Source: Planctomycetota bacterium | Lineage (GTDB): Bacteria; Planctomycetota; Planctomycetia; Pirellulales; PLA5 | Assembly (NCBI GenBank): GCA_003576845.1 | Contig: QEVJ01000005.1 | Coordinates: 24,708 to 88,707 of the forward strand | DNA: 64,000 nucleotides | Direction of reading: 5' to 3' | Shown here: in pieces, positions 53,172 to 62,402 of the stretch | Numbering within the stretch: the first letter of the stretch is position 1 | How the letters are laid out: each line of letters opens with the position of its first letter | Translations under genes and position numbers: made by a program | The notes under the pieces: model-generated | Database searches by the model: none | Told to the model about the DNA's origin: nothing | Seen by the model: only the letters and a program-made list of their open reading frames with translations

Positions 53172-53408
53172 TCACGCCGACGGTCGGCGATAATGCTGGT
53201 ATGCCAGCAACACTTCGTACAAGTCGGTCGAAATCGTCACGTCGTCAGCAGAGAAGTCGTCGAGCCACGTCCGCCGGCTTTGCACGGCTTCGGCAAGCAG
53301 CGGCAGAATCTCGCCCAAAGGCACGGTCACCGTGTCGGTCTGCTCGCCCGCTACGGTCTGGGCAGCCCCGTTCGGTCCGTAATAAACGCGAAGCTGACAC
53401 GCGGCCAT
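53172..53408 (-). CDS. Small conserved-looking protein, 78 residues
   Basis: The longer frame has a better internal start at the ATG 53408, which has a strong CGGAGGT seven bases upstream. Sequence: MAACQLRVYYGPNG, TDTVTVPLGEILPLLAEAV, RRTWLDDFSADDVTIS, LYEVLLAYQHYR. It is probably a small alpha/beta cytoplasmic protein with no signal or membrane segment. It resembles a planctomycete-conserved unnamed protein, but I cannot assign a function. Confidence 0.7.
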   Translation of the reverse strand: MAACQLRVYYGPNGAAQTVAGEQTDTVTVPLGEILPLLAEAVQSRRTWLDDFSADDVTISTDLYEVLLAYQHYRRPSA

Positions 53409-53722
53409 GCAAACCTCCGTGCTCTCGAAAATAGCGTTCACGCGTCGCCATATATCGGCTGAAGCGGTCGCACGGGTTTGACCAATTCGTCGAAAAGTCG
53501 GCAATTTTCCAGGCGCGCCAATTGAACCGGCGTGGCCCTGGTAATTGGGGTAAGCCGCCGTATGGCAATTCCGCCCATCGCGGCAATCGGACGAAGCCGC
53601 GCAGCGCTCCGACCTGTCACACCCCGGCAAGGCTTCGAAGGCAAAAGTGGAAGTCGCCAGACTTCCGAGAATCACGCGTCCATCCTCAATCCGCGCGCCA
53701 ACCGTGTCCTAAACCAAGCATG

Positions 53723-53757
53723 CCACCCACTGCCCACAGCCCACTATCCACCAACCC
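53723..53757. repeat. Degenerate heptamer array (CTGCCCA)
   Basis: Units CCACCCA, CTGCCCA, CAGCCCA, CTATCCA, CCAACCC, about 25 bp before the tex promoter. It is the reverse-complement type of the GTGGGCA array at 34849-34876. The rest of the 478-bp gap 53409-53886 has no gene and a few small GGCAATT/AATTGCC-like repeats. Confidence 0.55.
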
Positions 53758-53781
53758 GTTCCATCGCCGCGCGCCGCAAAC

Positions 53782-53810
53782 TTGACAGTCCGCAGGCCAG
53801 TACCTAGATT
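53782..53810 (+). promoter_or_regulatory. Promoter of tex
   Basis: TTGACA (53782-53787), 17 bp, TAGATT (53805-53810). This is the clearest sigma70-type promoter in the window, about 76 bp before the tex ATG. Confidence 0.6.
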
Positions 53811-53886
53811 GCCTCTTTGGCAAACTGCGGAAGTTCTGTGGCGGACGGAGTTTATGCCGCCTTCTCTGCGCTGAGTTCGGCTTTTT

Positions 53887-56800
53887 ATGAGCGTCACGTT
53901 GTCGTTGGATACCCAGCATATTGCCCGCGATTTGCAACTGCGGTTCGAGCAAGTCGACGCCACGCTCGCGCTGCTGGACGCCGGCAACACCGTGCCGTTC
54001 ATCACCCGCTACCGAAAAGACCAAACCGGCGGGCTCGACGAACTCCAAATCCGCCAGATTCAACAGCGGGCCGACTCGCTACGGATGCTCAACGAGCGCA
54101 AGCAGACGATCCTCCGCTCGATCGACTCGCAAGGCAAGCTCACGCCGGAACTCGCCGCCGAGATCGAAGCCGCTCAAAGCACCAAGCGGCTCGACGATCT
54201 CTATCTCCCCTACAAACCCAAGAAACAAACCCTCGCCACGACCGCCCGCGAACGCGGACTCGAGCTGCTCGCCGAGGAGATCCTATCGGGCGCGAAATCC
54301 GGCCCGGACCTCGACGTCCGCGCGGCCGACTTCGCCAATCCCGACAAAGGCGTTCCCACTGCCGCCGAAGCGCTGTTGGGCGCGGGGCACATCATCGCGG
54401 AACAATACAGCGAACACGCCGACCTGCGAGCGCGGCTGCGCAAAATCATGCGTAAGACGGGCCGCCTCGTCAGCAAAAAGATCGAAACCGAAGACCGCAA
54501 GCCGGAAGGCAAAAAAACTGCCGAGGCAGCGCCGTCTGAAGTCGCGATTGAATCCGCGCCAAGCGAGAACTCGCCGAGCGTCGCGCCTTCCGCAGAAACG
54601 ACGACGCCCGAAGCGAGTGTGTCTCCGGCTCCGGCAACCGAGGCGATTGCCGAATCTCCGGCCGAACCCACGACGGCAGACGCCGCGGCACAGCCGTCCC
54701 GTGAAGTCTCGGCCGACGCTCCCATCACATCCGAAACAACCGACGAACCGCAAAACGCAGCGCCGGCCGACGAAACCGCCGACGTAGCCCAAACGCAAGT
54801 CGCCCAAACGCAAGTCGCCGAAGCGCAAGCGCCCGAGTCCGAAGGTTCCGCCGAACCGCCGCCGCCCACGGACGCGACCGCGAAAAACGCCGCTCCCCCG
54901 CGCCCCGCGAAGAAAGCCCCGCGCAAGCCCGCCAAAACCAAAAAAGACGAGAAACACGAGCGGCTGCTCAAAGCGCTCAGCGACTATTTCGACTTCCAGG
55001 AAGACATCAAGCGCATTCCTGCCCATCGCGTGCTGGCGATCAATCGCGGCGAACGGGCCAAGGTCCTCCGGGTCCGCGTCGATGCCGACCTCGCGGCGAT
55101 GGAACAGGCGGCCGACGAACTGATGATTCCCAAGGATCATCCCAACGCCGACCTGTTGCGCGGGTGCCTTCGCGACGCGCTCAACCGCTTGATTCTGCCA
55201 AGCCTCGAACGCGAAATCCGCCGCGAGCTGACCGACAACGCCGAAGAACACGCGGTCGACGTTTTCGCCCGCAACCTTCGCCACCTGCTCTTGCAGCCGC
55301 CGATCCACGGCTATCGCGTGTTGGCGATCGACCCCGGCTTTCGCAGCGGTTGCAAGCTCGCCGCGCTCGACGAATTCGGCGGCCTGGTCGACCATGGCAT
55401 CATGCACATCGTCGGCAAGGACAAGGACGCCACGCTGACCCAAGCGAAGTCCCGCATGGCCGACCTCGTGCGCAAGCATAGCCTGTCCGTCGTCGCCATA
55501 GGCAACGGCACGGCCTGCCGCGAGACGGAACGGCTCGTCGCCGACCTGATTTCCGAACTCAAAGCCGCCGACGGATACGAGCTGTCCTACGTCATCGTCA
55601 ACGAAGCCGGCGCGAGCGTCTATTCGACCAGCTCACTCGGCCGCGACGAGTTTCCGCAATACGACGCCACGCTCCGCGGCGCGATTTCCATTGGTCGCCG
55701 CTTGCTCGACCCGCTCTCGGAGCTCGTCAAGATCGAGCCGGCCAATATCGGCGTGGGTCTCTATCAGCACGACGTCAAGGCCAAGCACCTCCGTGAATCG
55801 CTCGACGCGGTGGTCGAATCATGCGTGAACTTCGTCGGCGTCGACCTGAACACGGCCAGTCCGGCGCTGCTCCGCTACGTGTCCGGCCTCAATCAACTCA
55901 CCGCCCAGCGCGTGTACGAGCACCGCACGCAGCACGGTCCGTTCAAGTCGCGCGAACAATTGATGGAAGTGACCGGTTTCGGCGAAGCGGCGTTCGTGCA
56001 AGCGGCCGGGTTCTTGAAGATTGCCGGCGGCGATAACCCGCTCGACGCCACCTGGATTCACCCCGAAAGCTACGACGCCGCCCGGACCGTGCTCGAAAAG
56101 GTCGGCGGCTCGGTCGCGGAACTCGCGAGCAAGGAAAGCGTGGCCGAACTCGCCCAAAAAACGTCGGCCGTCAACGTCGACGAACTGAGCGGCGAACTCG
56201 GCGTCGGCAACCACTCGCTTCGCGACATCATCGCCCAGATCGTACGCCCCGGCCGCGATCCCCGCGAAGAATTGCCCAAGCCCGTGTTCAAACACGGCGT
56301 GCTCAAGATCGAAGATCTCACGCCGGGCATGGAGCTTTCCGGCACGGTGCTCAACGTCGTCGACTTCGGCGCGTTCGTCGACATCGGCCTGCACGACAGC
56401 GGCCTGGTCCACGTCAGCCAGATGGCGAACCGCTTCATCCGCGACCCGCACGAAGTCGTGGCCGTCGGCGACGTCGTCAAGGTCTGGGTCGCCACGATCG
56501 ACAAAGACCGCCGCCGCGTCGGCCTCTCGATGCTTCCGCCCGGCGCCGAACGCGAACATCCGCCCCGCCGCCAAGGGCAAGATGGCCAAGGCCGGCAGGC
56601 ACAAGGCCTCGGCGGACAAGCACGCCAGGGGCAGGCACGCCAGGGACAGGCACGCCAGGGACAGGCACGCCAGGGACAAGGTCGCCGCGAAGGCCAAGCC
56701 AGTCAGGATGGACAACCGCAGACTGCCGGCACACCGGCGCAAGCCCAAGCCACCGCAGGAACCGCGCAAGCCGCCACTCAGCAAGGCAATCGCAGCGGCG

Positions 56801-57030
56801 GACGCTCCTTCGATCGCCAAGGCGGCGGACGTCAAGGCGGCAATCGCCGCGGCGGAAGCAATCAACGCCGCTTCAATCAACCGCATCAACAGCCCAAGCC
56901 GAAACCCAAGCCGCTCGTCCCCATCACGAAAGCGATGGAAGAAGGCAAAGAACCGCTCCGCACCTTCGGCGACCTGATGCAGTTCTATCAGAAGAAAAAA
57001 GAAGACACCCCCGGCGATGCCAAAGAGTAG
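53887..57030 (+). CDS. tex: Tex-family RNA-binding transcription accessory protein with large insertion and tail
   Basis: 1047 residues, against about 720-780 for usual Tex. The N-terminal helical part (DAGNTVPFITRYRKDQTGGLDE) is canonical. An Ala/Pro/Glu/Thr-rich segment of about 145 residues (204-349) is inserted before FDFQEDIKRIPAHRVLAINRGE. Then the YqgF-like RNase H fold (RVLAIDPGFRSGCKLA, from about 474), HhH region (VSGLNQLTAQRVYEHR, about 660), and S1 domain (LSGTVLNVVDFGAFVDIG, about 815-890). The C-terminal 155 residues are disordered, Gln/Arg/Gly-rich with repeated RQGQA and GGxRQGG. Tex acts on RNA polymerase and transcripts; the tail probably adds RNA binding. Confidence 0.93.
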   Translation: MSVTLSLDTQHIARDLQLRFEQVDATLALLDAGNTVPFITRYRKDQTGGLDELQIRQIQQRADSLRMLNERKQTILRSIDSQGKLTPELAAEIEAAQSTKRLDDLYLPYKPKKQTLATTARERGLELLAEEILSGAKSGPDLDVRAADFANPDKGVPTAAEALLGAGHIIAEQYSEHADLRARLRKIMRKTGRLVSKKIETEDRKPEGKKTAEAAPSEVAIESAPSENSPSVAPSAETTTPEASVSPAPATEAIAESPAEPTTADAAAQPSREVSADAPITSETTDEPQNAAPADETADVAQTQVAQTQVAEAQAPESEGSAEPPPPTDATAKNAAPPRPAKKAPRKPAKTKKDEKHERLLKALSDYFDFQEDIKRIPAHRVLAINRGERAKVLRVRVDADLAAMEQAADELMIPKDHPNADLLRGCLRDALNRLILPSLEREIRRELTDNAEEHAVDVFARNLRHLLLQPPIHGYRVLAIDPGFRSGCKLAALDEFGGLVDHGIMHIVGKDKDATLTQAKSRMADLVRKHSLSVVAIGNGTACRETERLVADLISELKAADGYELSYVIVNEAGASVYSTSSLGRDEFPQYDATLRGAISIGRRLLDPLSELVKIEPANIGVGLYQHDVKAKHLRESLDAVVESCVNFVGVDLNTASPALLRYVSGLNQLTAQRVYEHRTQHGPFKSREQLMEVTGFGEAAFVQAAGFLKIAGGDNPLDATWIHPESYDAARTVLEKVGGSVAELASKESVAELAQKTSAVNVDELSGELGVGNHSLRDIIAQIVRPGRDPREELPKPVFKHGVLKIEDLTPGMELSGTVLNVVDFGAFVDIGLHDSGLVHVSQMANRFIRDPHEVVAVGDVVKVWVATIDKDRRRVGLSMLPPGAEREHPPRRQGQDGQGRQAQGLGGQARQGQARQGQARQGQARQGQGRREGQASQDGQPQTAGTPAQAQATAGTAQAATQQGNRSGGRSFDRQGGGRQGGNRRGGSNQRRFNQPHQQPKPKPKPLVPITKAMEEGKEPLRTFGDLMQFYQKKKEDTPGDAKE
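56617..56682 (+). repeat. 15-bp tandem repeat within tex
   Basis: About four copies of CAGGCACGCCAGGGA encoding ARQGQ repeats in the disordered tail. The first copy differs from the others by two bases, and two copies are identical. Confidence 0.85.
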
Positions 57031-57040
57031 CCACGTCGAG

Positions 57041-57178
57041 GAATGCAAAAGGCAAAGTGAAAAATGCATAATGCGGTCAAACAGGACTTCAGAATCAGCA
57101 TTCTTCATTTTGCGTTTTTCATTCTGCCTTTCGCCTTCCTCTCATTTCTCCGCGTCCTCCGTGCCTTCTGTGTCTAAG
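57041..57178. repeat. Inverted heptamer arrays (GCAGAAT type) plus repeat-encoded tail, between convergent genes
   Basis: Left arm 57041-57076: GAATGCA, AAAGGCA, AAGTGAA, AAATGCA, TAATGCG. Right arm 57098-57134 read on the minus strand: GCGAAAG, GCAGAAT, GAAAAAC, GCAAAAT, GAAGAAT. From 57143 to 57178 a further array (CCGCGTCCTCCGTGCC type) encodes the last residues of the convergent GNAT-nitrilase (DTEGTEDAEK). Confidence 0.75.
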
Positions 57179-58785
57179 GTCGTCGGCCGAATCTCCGAAA
57201 CGGTCCGTTGATCTCCCAGCGGTCCCTCGGCCAGCGCGACCCGCGGCGGTTCGTTGTCCGGAAAGATCGCCACGTACTTGAAGATTTCCGGCCGGCGATC
57301 GAGCCGCGGCGTCACCGTTCCGCCGCTCCGCGATTCGTGCAGATCGTCCAGATCCAGGTCGCATACCAGCACCGTCTCTTCGTTCGAGTCCGCCTCCGCC
57401 GCCACGCCGTCGCGGGCGAACGGAAAATCCGACGGCGTGAGCACCGCCGCCTGGCCGTACTGGATGTCCATGTTCGTCACGTCCGGCAGATTCCCGACAT
57501 TCCCCGCCAAACAGACGTAAATCTGGTTCTCGATCGCCCGCGCATGGGCACAATACCGCACGCGCAAATAGCTCTGCCGATTGTCCGTGCAGAACGGCAC
57601 GAACAGAATCTCGACGCCCGCGTCCGCCTGATACCGGACCAGCTCGGGAAACTCCACGTCGTAACAAATCGAGACGCCGATCCGCGCCGCCGGCGTGTCG
57701 ATCACCGCCACGCGGTTTCCGCCGTGGATGCCCCACCACTTCCGCTCGTTCGGCGTCACGTGCAGCTTCGGCTGCTCGACGATCGAGCCGTCGGGCAGGC
57801 AAACGTGCGCGATGTTGTACAGCTTTTCGCCTTTGAACACCGGATGGCTCCCGGCAATGATGGTCAGGCCGTATTTCACCGCCAGATCGCTCATCAGCTT
57901 CGTAAACTTTGGCGTATACTCGGCCAGTTTCTTCATCCCGTCCTGCGGCGACAGCGCGTCGACTTGCGACAGCAATTGCACGGTGAACAGCTCCGGCAGC
58001 AGCACGAAGTCGGAGTCGTAATCGCTCGCCACGTCGACGAAATACGCCGTCTGCCGGGCGAACTCCGCGAACGACCGCACCTTCCGCATCTGATACTGCA
58101 CGCACGAAACACGGACCTTCCGCGGGCCCTTCTTCGGCGGCTTGTAGTCCGGATTGAGCCACTCGATCAAGCTCGCATAGTTCAAGCTCCGCGCGTCGCG
58201 CAAGTAATTCGGCATCACGCTGCGCAGCGTAAAACCTTGGTGAAGTTGAAAGCTCAGCACCAGGTCGTGAATCTCGCCGGCCACGACCCGCTCGGCGTAT
58301 TCCTCGGGCGAATAGCGGCCGGCATAGTCGACGTATCCGTAGAGCCGCCCGCCGGCGAGAATTCGCCGCAGGTTCAGCTTCTTGCACAGCGCGCGCCGCG
58401 CTTCGTACAGCGCCGCGCCAACGCCCTTGCCGCGGGCGCCCGGATGCACGTAGACGTCCGCCCCGTAGAGCGTGTCGCCCTTCGGATCGTGATTCGTGAA
58501 ATAGCCGCTGTCGGTGATGCCGGCCCACGTGTGCGAACGCAACGGGTCCGAACCCATATTCACGACCAGCGAAGCCGCCGCGCCGACGATCTGGCCCCGG
58601 TGTTCGGCGACGAACTGCCCCTGCGGAAAAACCCGTTGATGACTGTAAAGGTGCGTCTCGCCCCAGACGACGTTGTCCTCGGCCATCGTCGGATACGCCG
58701 CCCGATTGAGCGCCGCGAGCGCCGGCACATCGGCACGCGTCGCCAGGCGAACTGCAACGGCGGACTTTTTCTTGACTTCGGTCAT
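57142..58785 (-). CDS. GNAT acetyltransferase - carbon-nitrogen hydrolase fusion
   Basis: 547 residues. Residues about 10-200 are a GNAT domain; the acetyl-CoA loop is VYVHPGARGKGVGAALYEAR (112-130), with several extra segments of the type found in the fused family. Residues about 224-500 are a nitrilase-superfamily domain with the intact triad E265 (LLPELF), K340 (EQPKLHVTPNE) and C374 (SICYDVEFPE). Bifunctional proteins of this layout are known, but their substrate is not established. The last ten residues come from a repeat array. The start ATG 58785 (MTEVKKK) is chosen because the longer frame is compositionally unlike protein. Confidence 0.9.
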   Translation of the reverse strand: MTEVKKKSAVAVRLATRADVPALAALNRAAYPTMAEDNVVWGETHLYSHQRVFPQGQFVAEHRGQIVGAAASLVVNMGSDPLRSHTWAGITDSGYFTNHDPKGDTLYGADVYVHPGARGKGVGAALYEARRALCKKLNLRRILAGGRLYGYVDYAGRYSPEEYAERVVAGEIHDLVLSFQLHQGFTLRSVMPNYLRDARSLNYASLIEWLNPDYKPPKKGPRKVRVSCVQYQMRKVRSFAEFARQTAYFVDVASDYDSDFVLLPELFTVQLLSQVDALSPQDGMKKLAEYTPKFTKLMSDLAVKYGLTIIAGSHPVFKGEKLYNIAHVCLPDGSIVEQPKLHVTPNERKWWGIHGGNRVAVIDTPAARIGVSICYDVEFPELVRYQADAGVEILFVPFCTDNRQSYLRVRYCAHARAIENQIYVCLAGNVGNLPDVTNMDIQYGQAAVLTPSDFPFARDGVAAEADSNEETVLVCDLDLDDLHESRSGGTVTPRLDRRPEIFKYVAIFPDNEPPRVALAEGPLGDQRTVSEIRPTTLDTEGTEDAEK

Positions 58786-59209
58786 GGGTTCTGCAATTGG
58801 GCATTGCGACCGCGTTTGGCCGCGTTGCCGCGCATCCGGGTGGAAATGGAACATGCCGCAAGACAAGTCCGCTATGATCCTAACAGCCCGCGTTCCAACG
58901 GCAATCCGACCCGCGGACCGCATCGAGTCCGCAGTCTCGTGAATTGTCCTGGGAAGTCGTCGAAACTGGCCGTCTTGCGACGATAACCCGTCACAGTACG
59001 CAATTCGTCTGCGTAAAACCTTAACAATCGCGCCGCTCGACCGGCCATTTACCGATCGACCGTTTGCGGCACGCCCAAGAAGTGCCGGCGACAACCGAAT
59101 AGACAGGCGAAACAGTGGTCCGCGGCCGCGAACTGTGGTACGGTTTTGCAAAGTGTTCGGGCCTCGTGGCTCGGACGTAACAATGGACACGCAACCAAGG
59201 AACTCCACG
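58786..59209. other. 424-bp divergent intergenic region
   Basis: Separates the divergent GNAT-nitrilase and secreted-protein genes. No gene of its own is recognised. CGCAATTCG..TGCGTA and short AT-rich stretches near 58950-59030 might be regulatory, but no clear promoter pair could be fixed. Confidence 0.35.
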
Positions 59210-59902
59210 ATGAATTGGCGATCACAAACCTCCGCGCGCCTTGCTTTTACCCTCGCGTTGATCGTGGCGGTAGCCACGAACGTCCACGCACAAGCACCGG
59301 CGAAACCCGCTGCCGGCGGCGGCGCGACGCCCGAAGAAACCTTCAAGCTCGCCCAAGCCGCCGCGGAAAAGGAGAACTGGAAGGGCGCCGTAAGTCACAT
59401 GACCGCCGAAAGCCAGGAGATGTTCGCCGGCGGCCTGGCCTTCGCCGGCATGATGATGCAGGCCTTCGCCGAACTGGGCGGACCCGACGGCGCCAAGGAT
59501 GCCAAGAAGATCAAGGACGTCCTCGCCAAGCACGGCCTCACCGAAGCGGCCATGAAGAAGCTCGAAGGCGACGACTCGATCAAGGGTCCCGAAGAAGCGA
59601 TCAAGAAGATCGTCGGTCCCATCAAGGACCGCGGTGCGTTCATCGGCGACATGCTGAATGCGTTCAAAGGTACTAAGGGCTTCAAAAACGAGAGCCCGAT
59701 CGCCAAGGAGGCCAAACTCAAGGACGTCAAAATCGACGGCAACACCGCCAAGGGCAAGGTCGAGTTCGAGAAGGACGGCAAGCAGACCGAAGAAGAAATC
59801 GCGTTTAAGAAAGTAGGCGGCAAGTGGCTGTTGGATTTGACCGACGCCCTGAAGAAGGAACTCGGTCCCGGCGCTGGCCCCGGTGCAAAACCGCTGGAAT
59901 AA
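59210..59902 (+). CDS. Secreted protein of unknown function
   Basis: 230 residues; signal peptide (ARLAFTLALIVAVATNVHAQ). The mature part starts with PAKPAAGGGATPEETFKLAQ and is mostly helical, Lys- and Gly-rich (IKDVLAKHGLTEAAMKKLEG), ending in an NTF2/DUF-like beta segment (KLKDVKIDGNTAKGKVEFEK, EIAFKKVGGKWLLDL). The final part resembles the C-terminal beta sheet of DUF4878/SnoaL-like lipoprotein domains, so an NTF2-like fold is possible. AAGGA lies 8 bp before the ATG; an ATG at 59183 is a weaker alternative. Confidence 0.65.
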   Translation: MNWRSQTSARLAFTLALIVAVATNVHAQAPAKPAAGGGATPEETFKLAQAAAEKENWKGAVSHMTAESQEMFAGGLAFAGMMMQAFAELGGPDGAKDAKKIKDVLAKHGLTEAAMKKLEGDDSIKGPEEAIKKIVGPIKDRGAFIGDMLNAFKGTKGFKNESPIAKEAKLKDVKIDGNTAKGKVEFEKDGKQTEEEIAFKKVGGKWLLDLTDALKKELGPGAGPGAKPLE

Positions 59903-60012
59903 CGCTGCGACGTTGCCCACCGCCAAGCGACCGCGCCCCAACACGCTGGGGCAGTCGCTCTGACGTATTCCGGTAAAGGACTTACGTCGACTCTCGCAAT
60001 CCGAAAACCGCC

Positions 60013-60058
60013 GCGGGCCGGCGATTTTCTTTCCCCGGCCCGCCGCGAATCCTATAAT
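60013..60058. promoter_or_regulatory. Hairpin followed by a -10-like box between two plus-strand genes
   Basis: A 9-bp perfect stem (GCGGGCCGG at 60013-60021, CCGGCCCGC at 60035-60043) without a T-tract may end the upstream transcript. TATAAT at 60053-60058 is a candidate -10 box of the nfeD-like gene, 75 bp before its ATG, but no good -35 is seen. Confidence 0.4.
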
Positions 60059-60132
60059 TCGCACGGTCGTCCGGCACGCGCCACGGTGGCGGTCTGCGCG
60101 GCGGACGAATTCGGCTTTGCAACGGACGTGCC

Positions 60133-62388
60133 ATGCGAAACGCGGTCGATCTCTGCCCTCACCACGCGCTCTGGTTTGCCATTCTCGCCACGGTGTTCGC
60201 GGCGCCTTTTCCGCTGAGCGCCCAGGAAGACGGCAAAGCCGCCGCCGGACAGCCCGAACAACCGGCGGCGGAAGGCAAGAAGCGCCAGGGCCGGCTCGTC
60301 CGCATCGGCCTGCCGGTCACCGCGGGCGACGACGCCCGCATCCGCACCCAAATCGAACGCACGATCGAACCGCTCGCCGACCAGAACCCGCGGCACGTCC
60401 TCGTGCTCGAGTTCTACACGAAACGCAATGCCGAACAGGGCGCGGAAGAAGCCCACGCCCAAGCCAGCGAGTTCGGCCCGGCTTACGAACTGGCCAAGTA
60501 CCTTTCGGAACTGAGCCGCGTTCAGAAGATCGCCTACATTCCCCAGCGGGCGACCGGCCACGCCGTCCTCGTCGCCATGGCCTGCGACGAAATCCACATG
60601 GCCCCCGACGCCGTCATCGGCGAAGCGGGCGTCGCCGAGGAAGGCGTCGTCGATGCCGTCCGCCGCTCCGGCTACACGGTCATCTTCGAACGCCGCCGCA
60701 CGATCCCGCTCGCCATCGCCCTGGGTATGCTCGACCGAGAGCTGGTCGTCTACCGCGTCGAGACCGACGCCGGCCGCGAGTTCGTCCTCGGCGAAAACCT
60801 CGAAGCCGAGCGCCAGAAGAAGCTATTCAAAGGCGATCCGACCGTCCTCATCCAGCGTGGGCAGCTCGGCCGCTTCACCGGCGCCGAAGGCCGCAATCTC
60901 GGCTTCGTCAAGTTCCTGCCGCGGAGCCGCGAGCACTTGGCGACCGAGCTCGAACTTCCCGCCGACGCGCTCGAAGAAGACCCGTCGTTCGGAGATGCCT
61001 GGCGAACCGTCCTGATTCCCCTCGACGGCGCCATCAATCATACGCGCGTCAGCAAAGCGATCCGCGGCATCGAGAGCGAAATCGCTTCGCGCGACGTGAA
61101 TTTCGTCTGCGTCCGCATCGAAAGCGGCGGCGGCGACTCCGGCCAGAGCGAACGCCTCGCCAACTACCTCGCCGAACTCGACCCCGGCCGAATCCGCACC
61201 GTCGCCTATATCTCGGGCAAAGCCCGCGCCGATGCGGCGCTTGTCGCGCTCGCCTGCGACCACGTCGTCATGCGCAGCGGCGAAGACGTCGTGCTCGGCG
61301 GCGAACCGGAGTATGAAATCGGCGACAACGAAATCGCCCGCATCCGCGAGTCGGTACGGGCATCGCTCGCGCCGGCGAAGGGCCGCAACTGGTCGCTCGT
61401 CGCCGCCCTCATCGACCCGGAAATCGAAATCTACCGCTACACGCGGCAAGGCGAACGCGACACGCTCGTCGAGTTTTTCTCGCCCGAGGAAGCCGCCGAG
61501 CGCGCCAAACGCGACGGCCAGCAATGGACGCAGGGCGAACTTATCAAACCCGCCGGAACGCCGTTCGAACTGACCGCCGAACGCGCGAAGGAGCTCCACC
61601 TCGTCAACCACGTCGTCGAGGACTTCAACCAGTTCAAAGCGGCCTACAACATCACCGACGATCTGGCCGAGCCGCGATCGAATTGGGCCCTCGATCTGGT
61701 CGAGGCCCTCGCGCATCCGGGCCTCGCCTGGCTTCTTCTGGCGATCGGCTTCGGCGCGATGTATATCGAGCTCCACACGCCCGGCCTGGGAGTCGCCGGC
61801 TTCATCTCCGGACTCTGTTTCCTGCTTTACTTTTGGGGACAGTTCCTCACGGGCACGGCCGAATGGCTCGAAGTCCTCCTGTTTGTCGGCGGCGTCTTGT
61901 GCGTGCTGCTCGAATTGTTGGTGTTGCCGGGCTTCGGCATCTTCGGTTTCGGCGGCGCGGTGATGATCCTCGCCTCGCTCGTCCTCGCCAGCCAGACGTT
62001 CGTGGTTCCGCATTCGGCGTATGAGGTCTCCGAGTTCCGCGATTCGTTGATGGTCGTCGGACTCGGCATCGCGGGCTGCCTGGCGATTGCCTTCGCCTTG
62101 CGGACGGTGCTCCCCAAGACGCCGCTGTTCGGCAGCGTGGCCGTCCTTCCGCCCGAAGGCGAAGCGGCTATCGCCCAGCGGCAGCGCGAAGCGATCGTCG
62201 ATCTCGGGTTTCTCGTTGGTCAGCAAGGCACGCTGACCACGCCCTGCACGCCCGCCGGCATCGCCCGCTTCGACGACGAGTTGATTCACGTCGTGTCGGA
62301 CGGTGAGTTCATCGCCCGCGGCGCCGCAGTCACGGTCGTCGAAGCCCACGGCAATCGCGTCGTCGTCCGCTCGGCGGAAACGGCTTAG
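60133..62388 (+). CDS. NfeD-like membrane protein with two ClpP/SppA-like domains
   Basis: 751 residues. Signal peptide (LWFAILATVFAAPFPLSAQ). Two ClpP/SppA-type domains lie at about 55-300 and 300-500, each with the family's alternating strands and a central helix (GHAVLVAMACDEIHMAP; DAALVALACDHVVM). No Ser stands at the position before that helix in either domain. Four or five membrane helices occupy about 528-665 (HPGLAWLLLAIGFGAMYIEL, GFGIFGFGGAVMILASLVLA), and an NfeD OB-fold-like C-terminus (about 675-751) starts at VLPPEGEAAIAQ. NfeD proteins pair with stomatin-type membrane proteins; no such gene is adjacent. Confidence 0.86.
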   Translation: MRNAVDLCPHHALWFAILATVFAAPFPLSAQEDGKAAAGQPEQPAAEGKKRQGRLVRIGLPVTAGDDARIRTQIERTIEPLADQNPRHVLVLEFYTKRNAEQGAEEAHAQASEFGPAYELAKYLSELSRVQKIAYIPQRATGHAVLVAMACDEIHMAPDAVIGEAGVAEEGVVDAVRRSGYTVIFERRRTIPLAIALGMLDRELVVYRVETDAGREFVLGENLEAERQKKLFKGDPTVLIQRGQLGRFTGAEGRNLGFVKFLPRSREHLATELELPADALEEDPSFGDAWRTVLIPLDGAINHTRVSKAIRGIESEIASRDVNFVCVRIESGGGDSGQSERLANYLAELDPGRIRTVAYISGKARADAALVALACDHVVMRSGEDVVLGGEPEYEIGDNEIARIRESVRASLAPAKGRNWSLVAALIDPEIEIYRYTRQGERDTLVEFFSPEEAAERAKRDGQQWTQGELIKPAGTPFELTAERAKELHLVNHVVEDFNQFKAAYNITDDLAEPRSNWALDLVEALAHPGLAWLLLAIGFGAMYIELHTPGLGVAGFISGLCFLLYFWGQFLTGTAEWLEVLLFVGGVLCVLLELLVLPGFGIFGFGGAVMILASLVLASQTFVVPHSAYEVSEFRDSLMVVGLGIAGCLAIAFALRTVLPKTPLFGSVAVLPPEGEAAIAQRQREAIVDLGFLVGQQGTLTTPCTPAGIARFDDELIHVVSDGEFIARGAAVTVVEAHGNRVVVRSAETA

Positions 62389-62402
62389 CGATAGCGTCGT
62401 GC

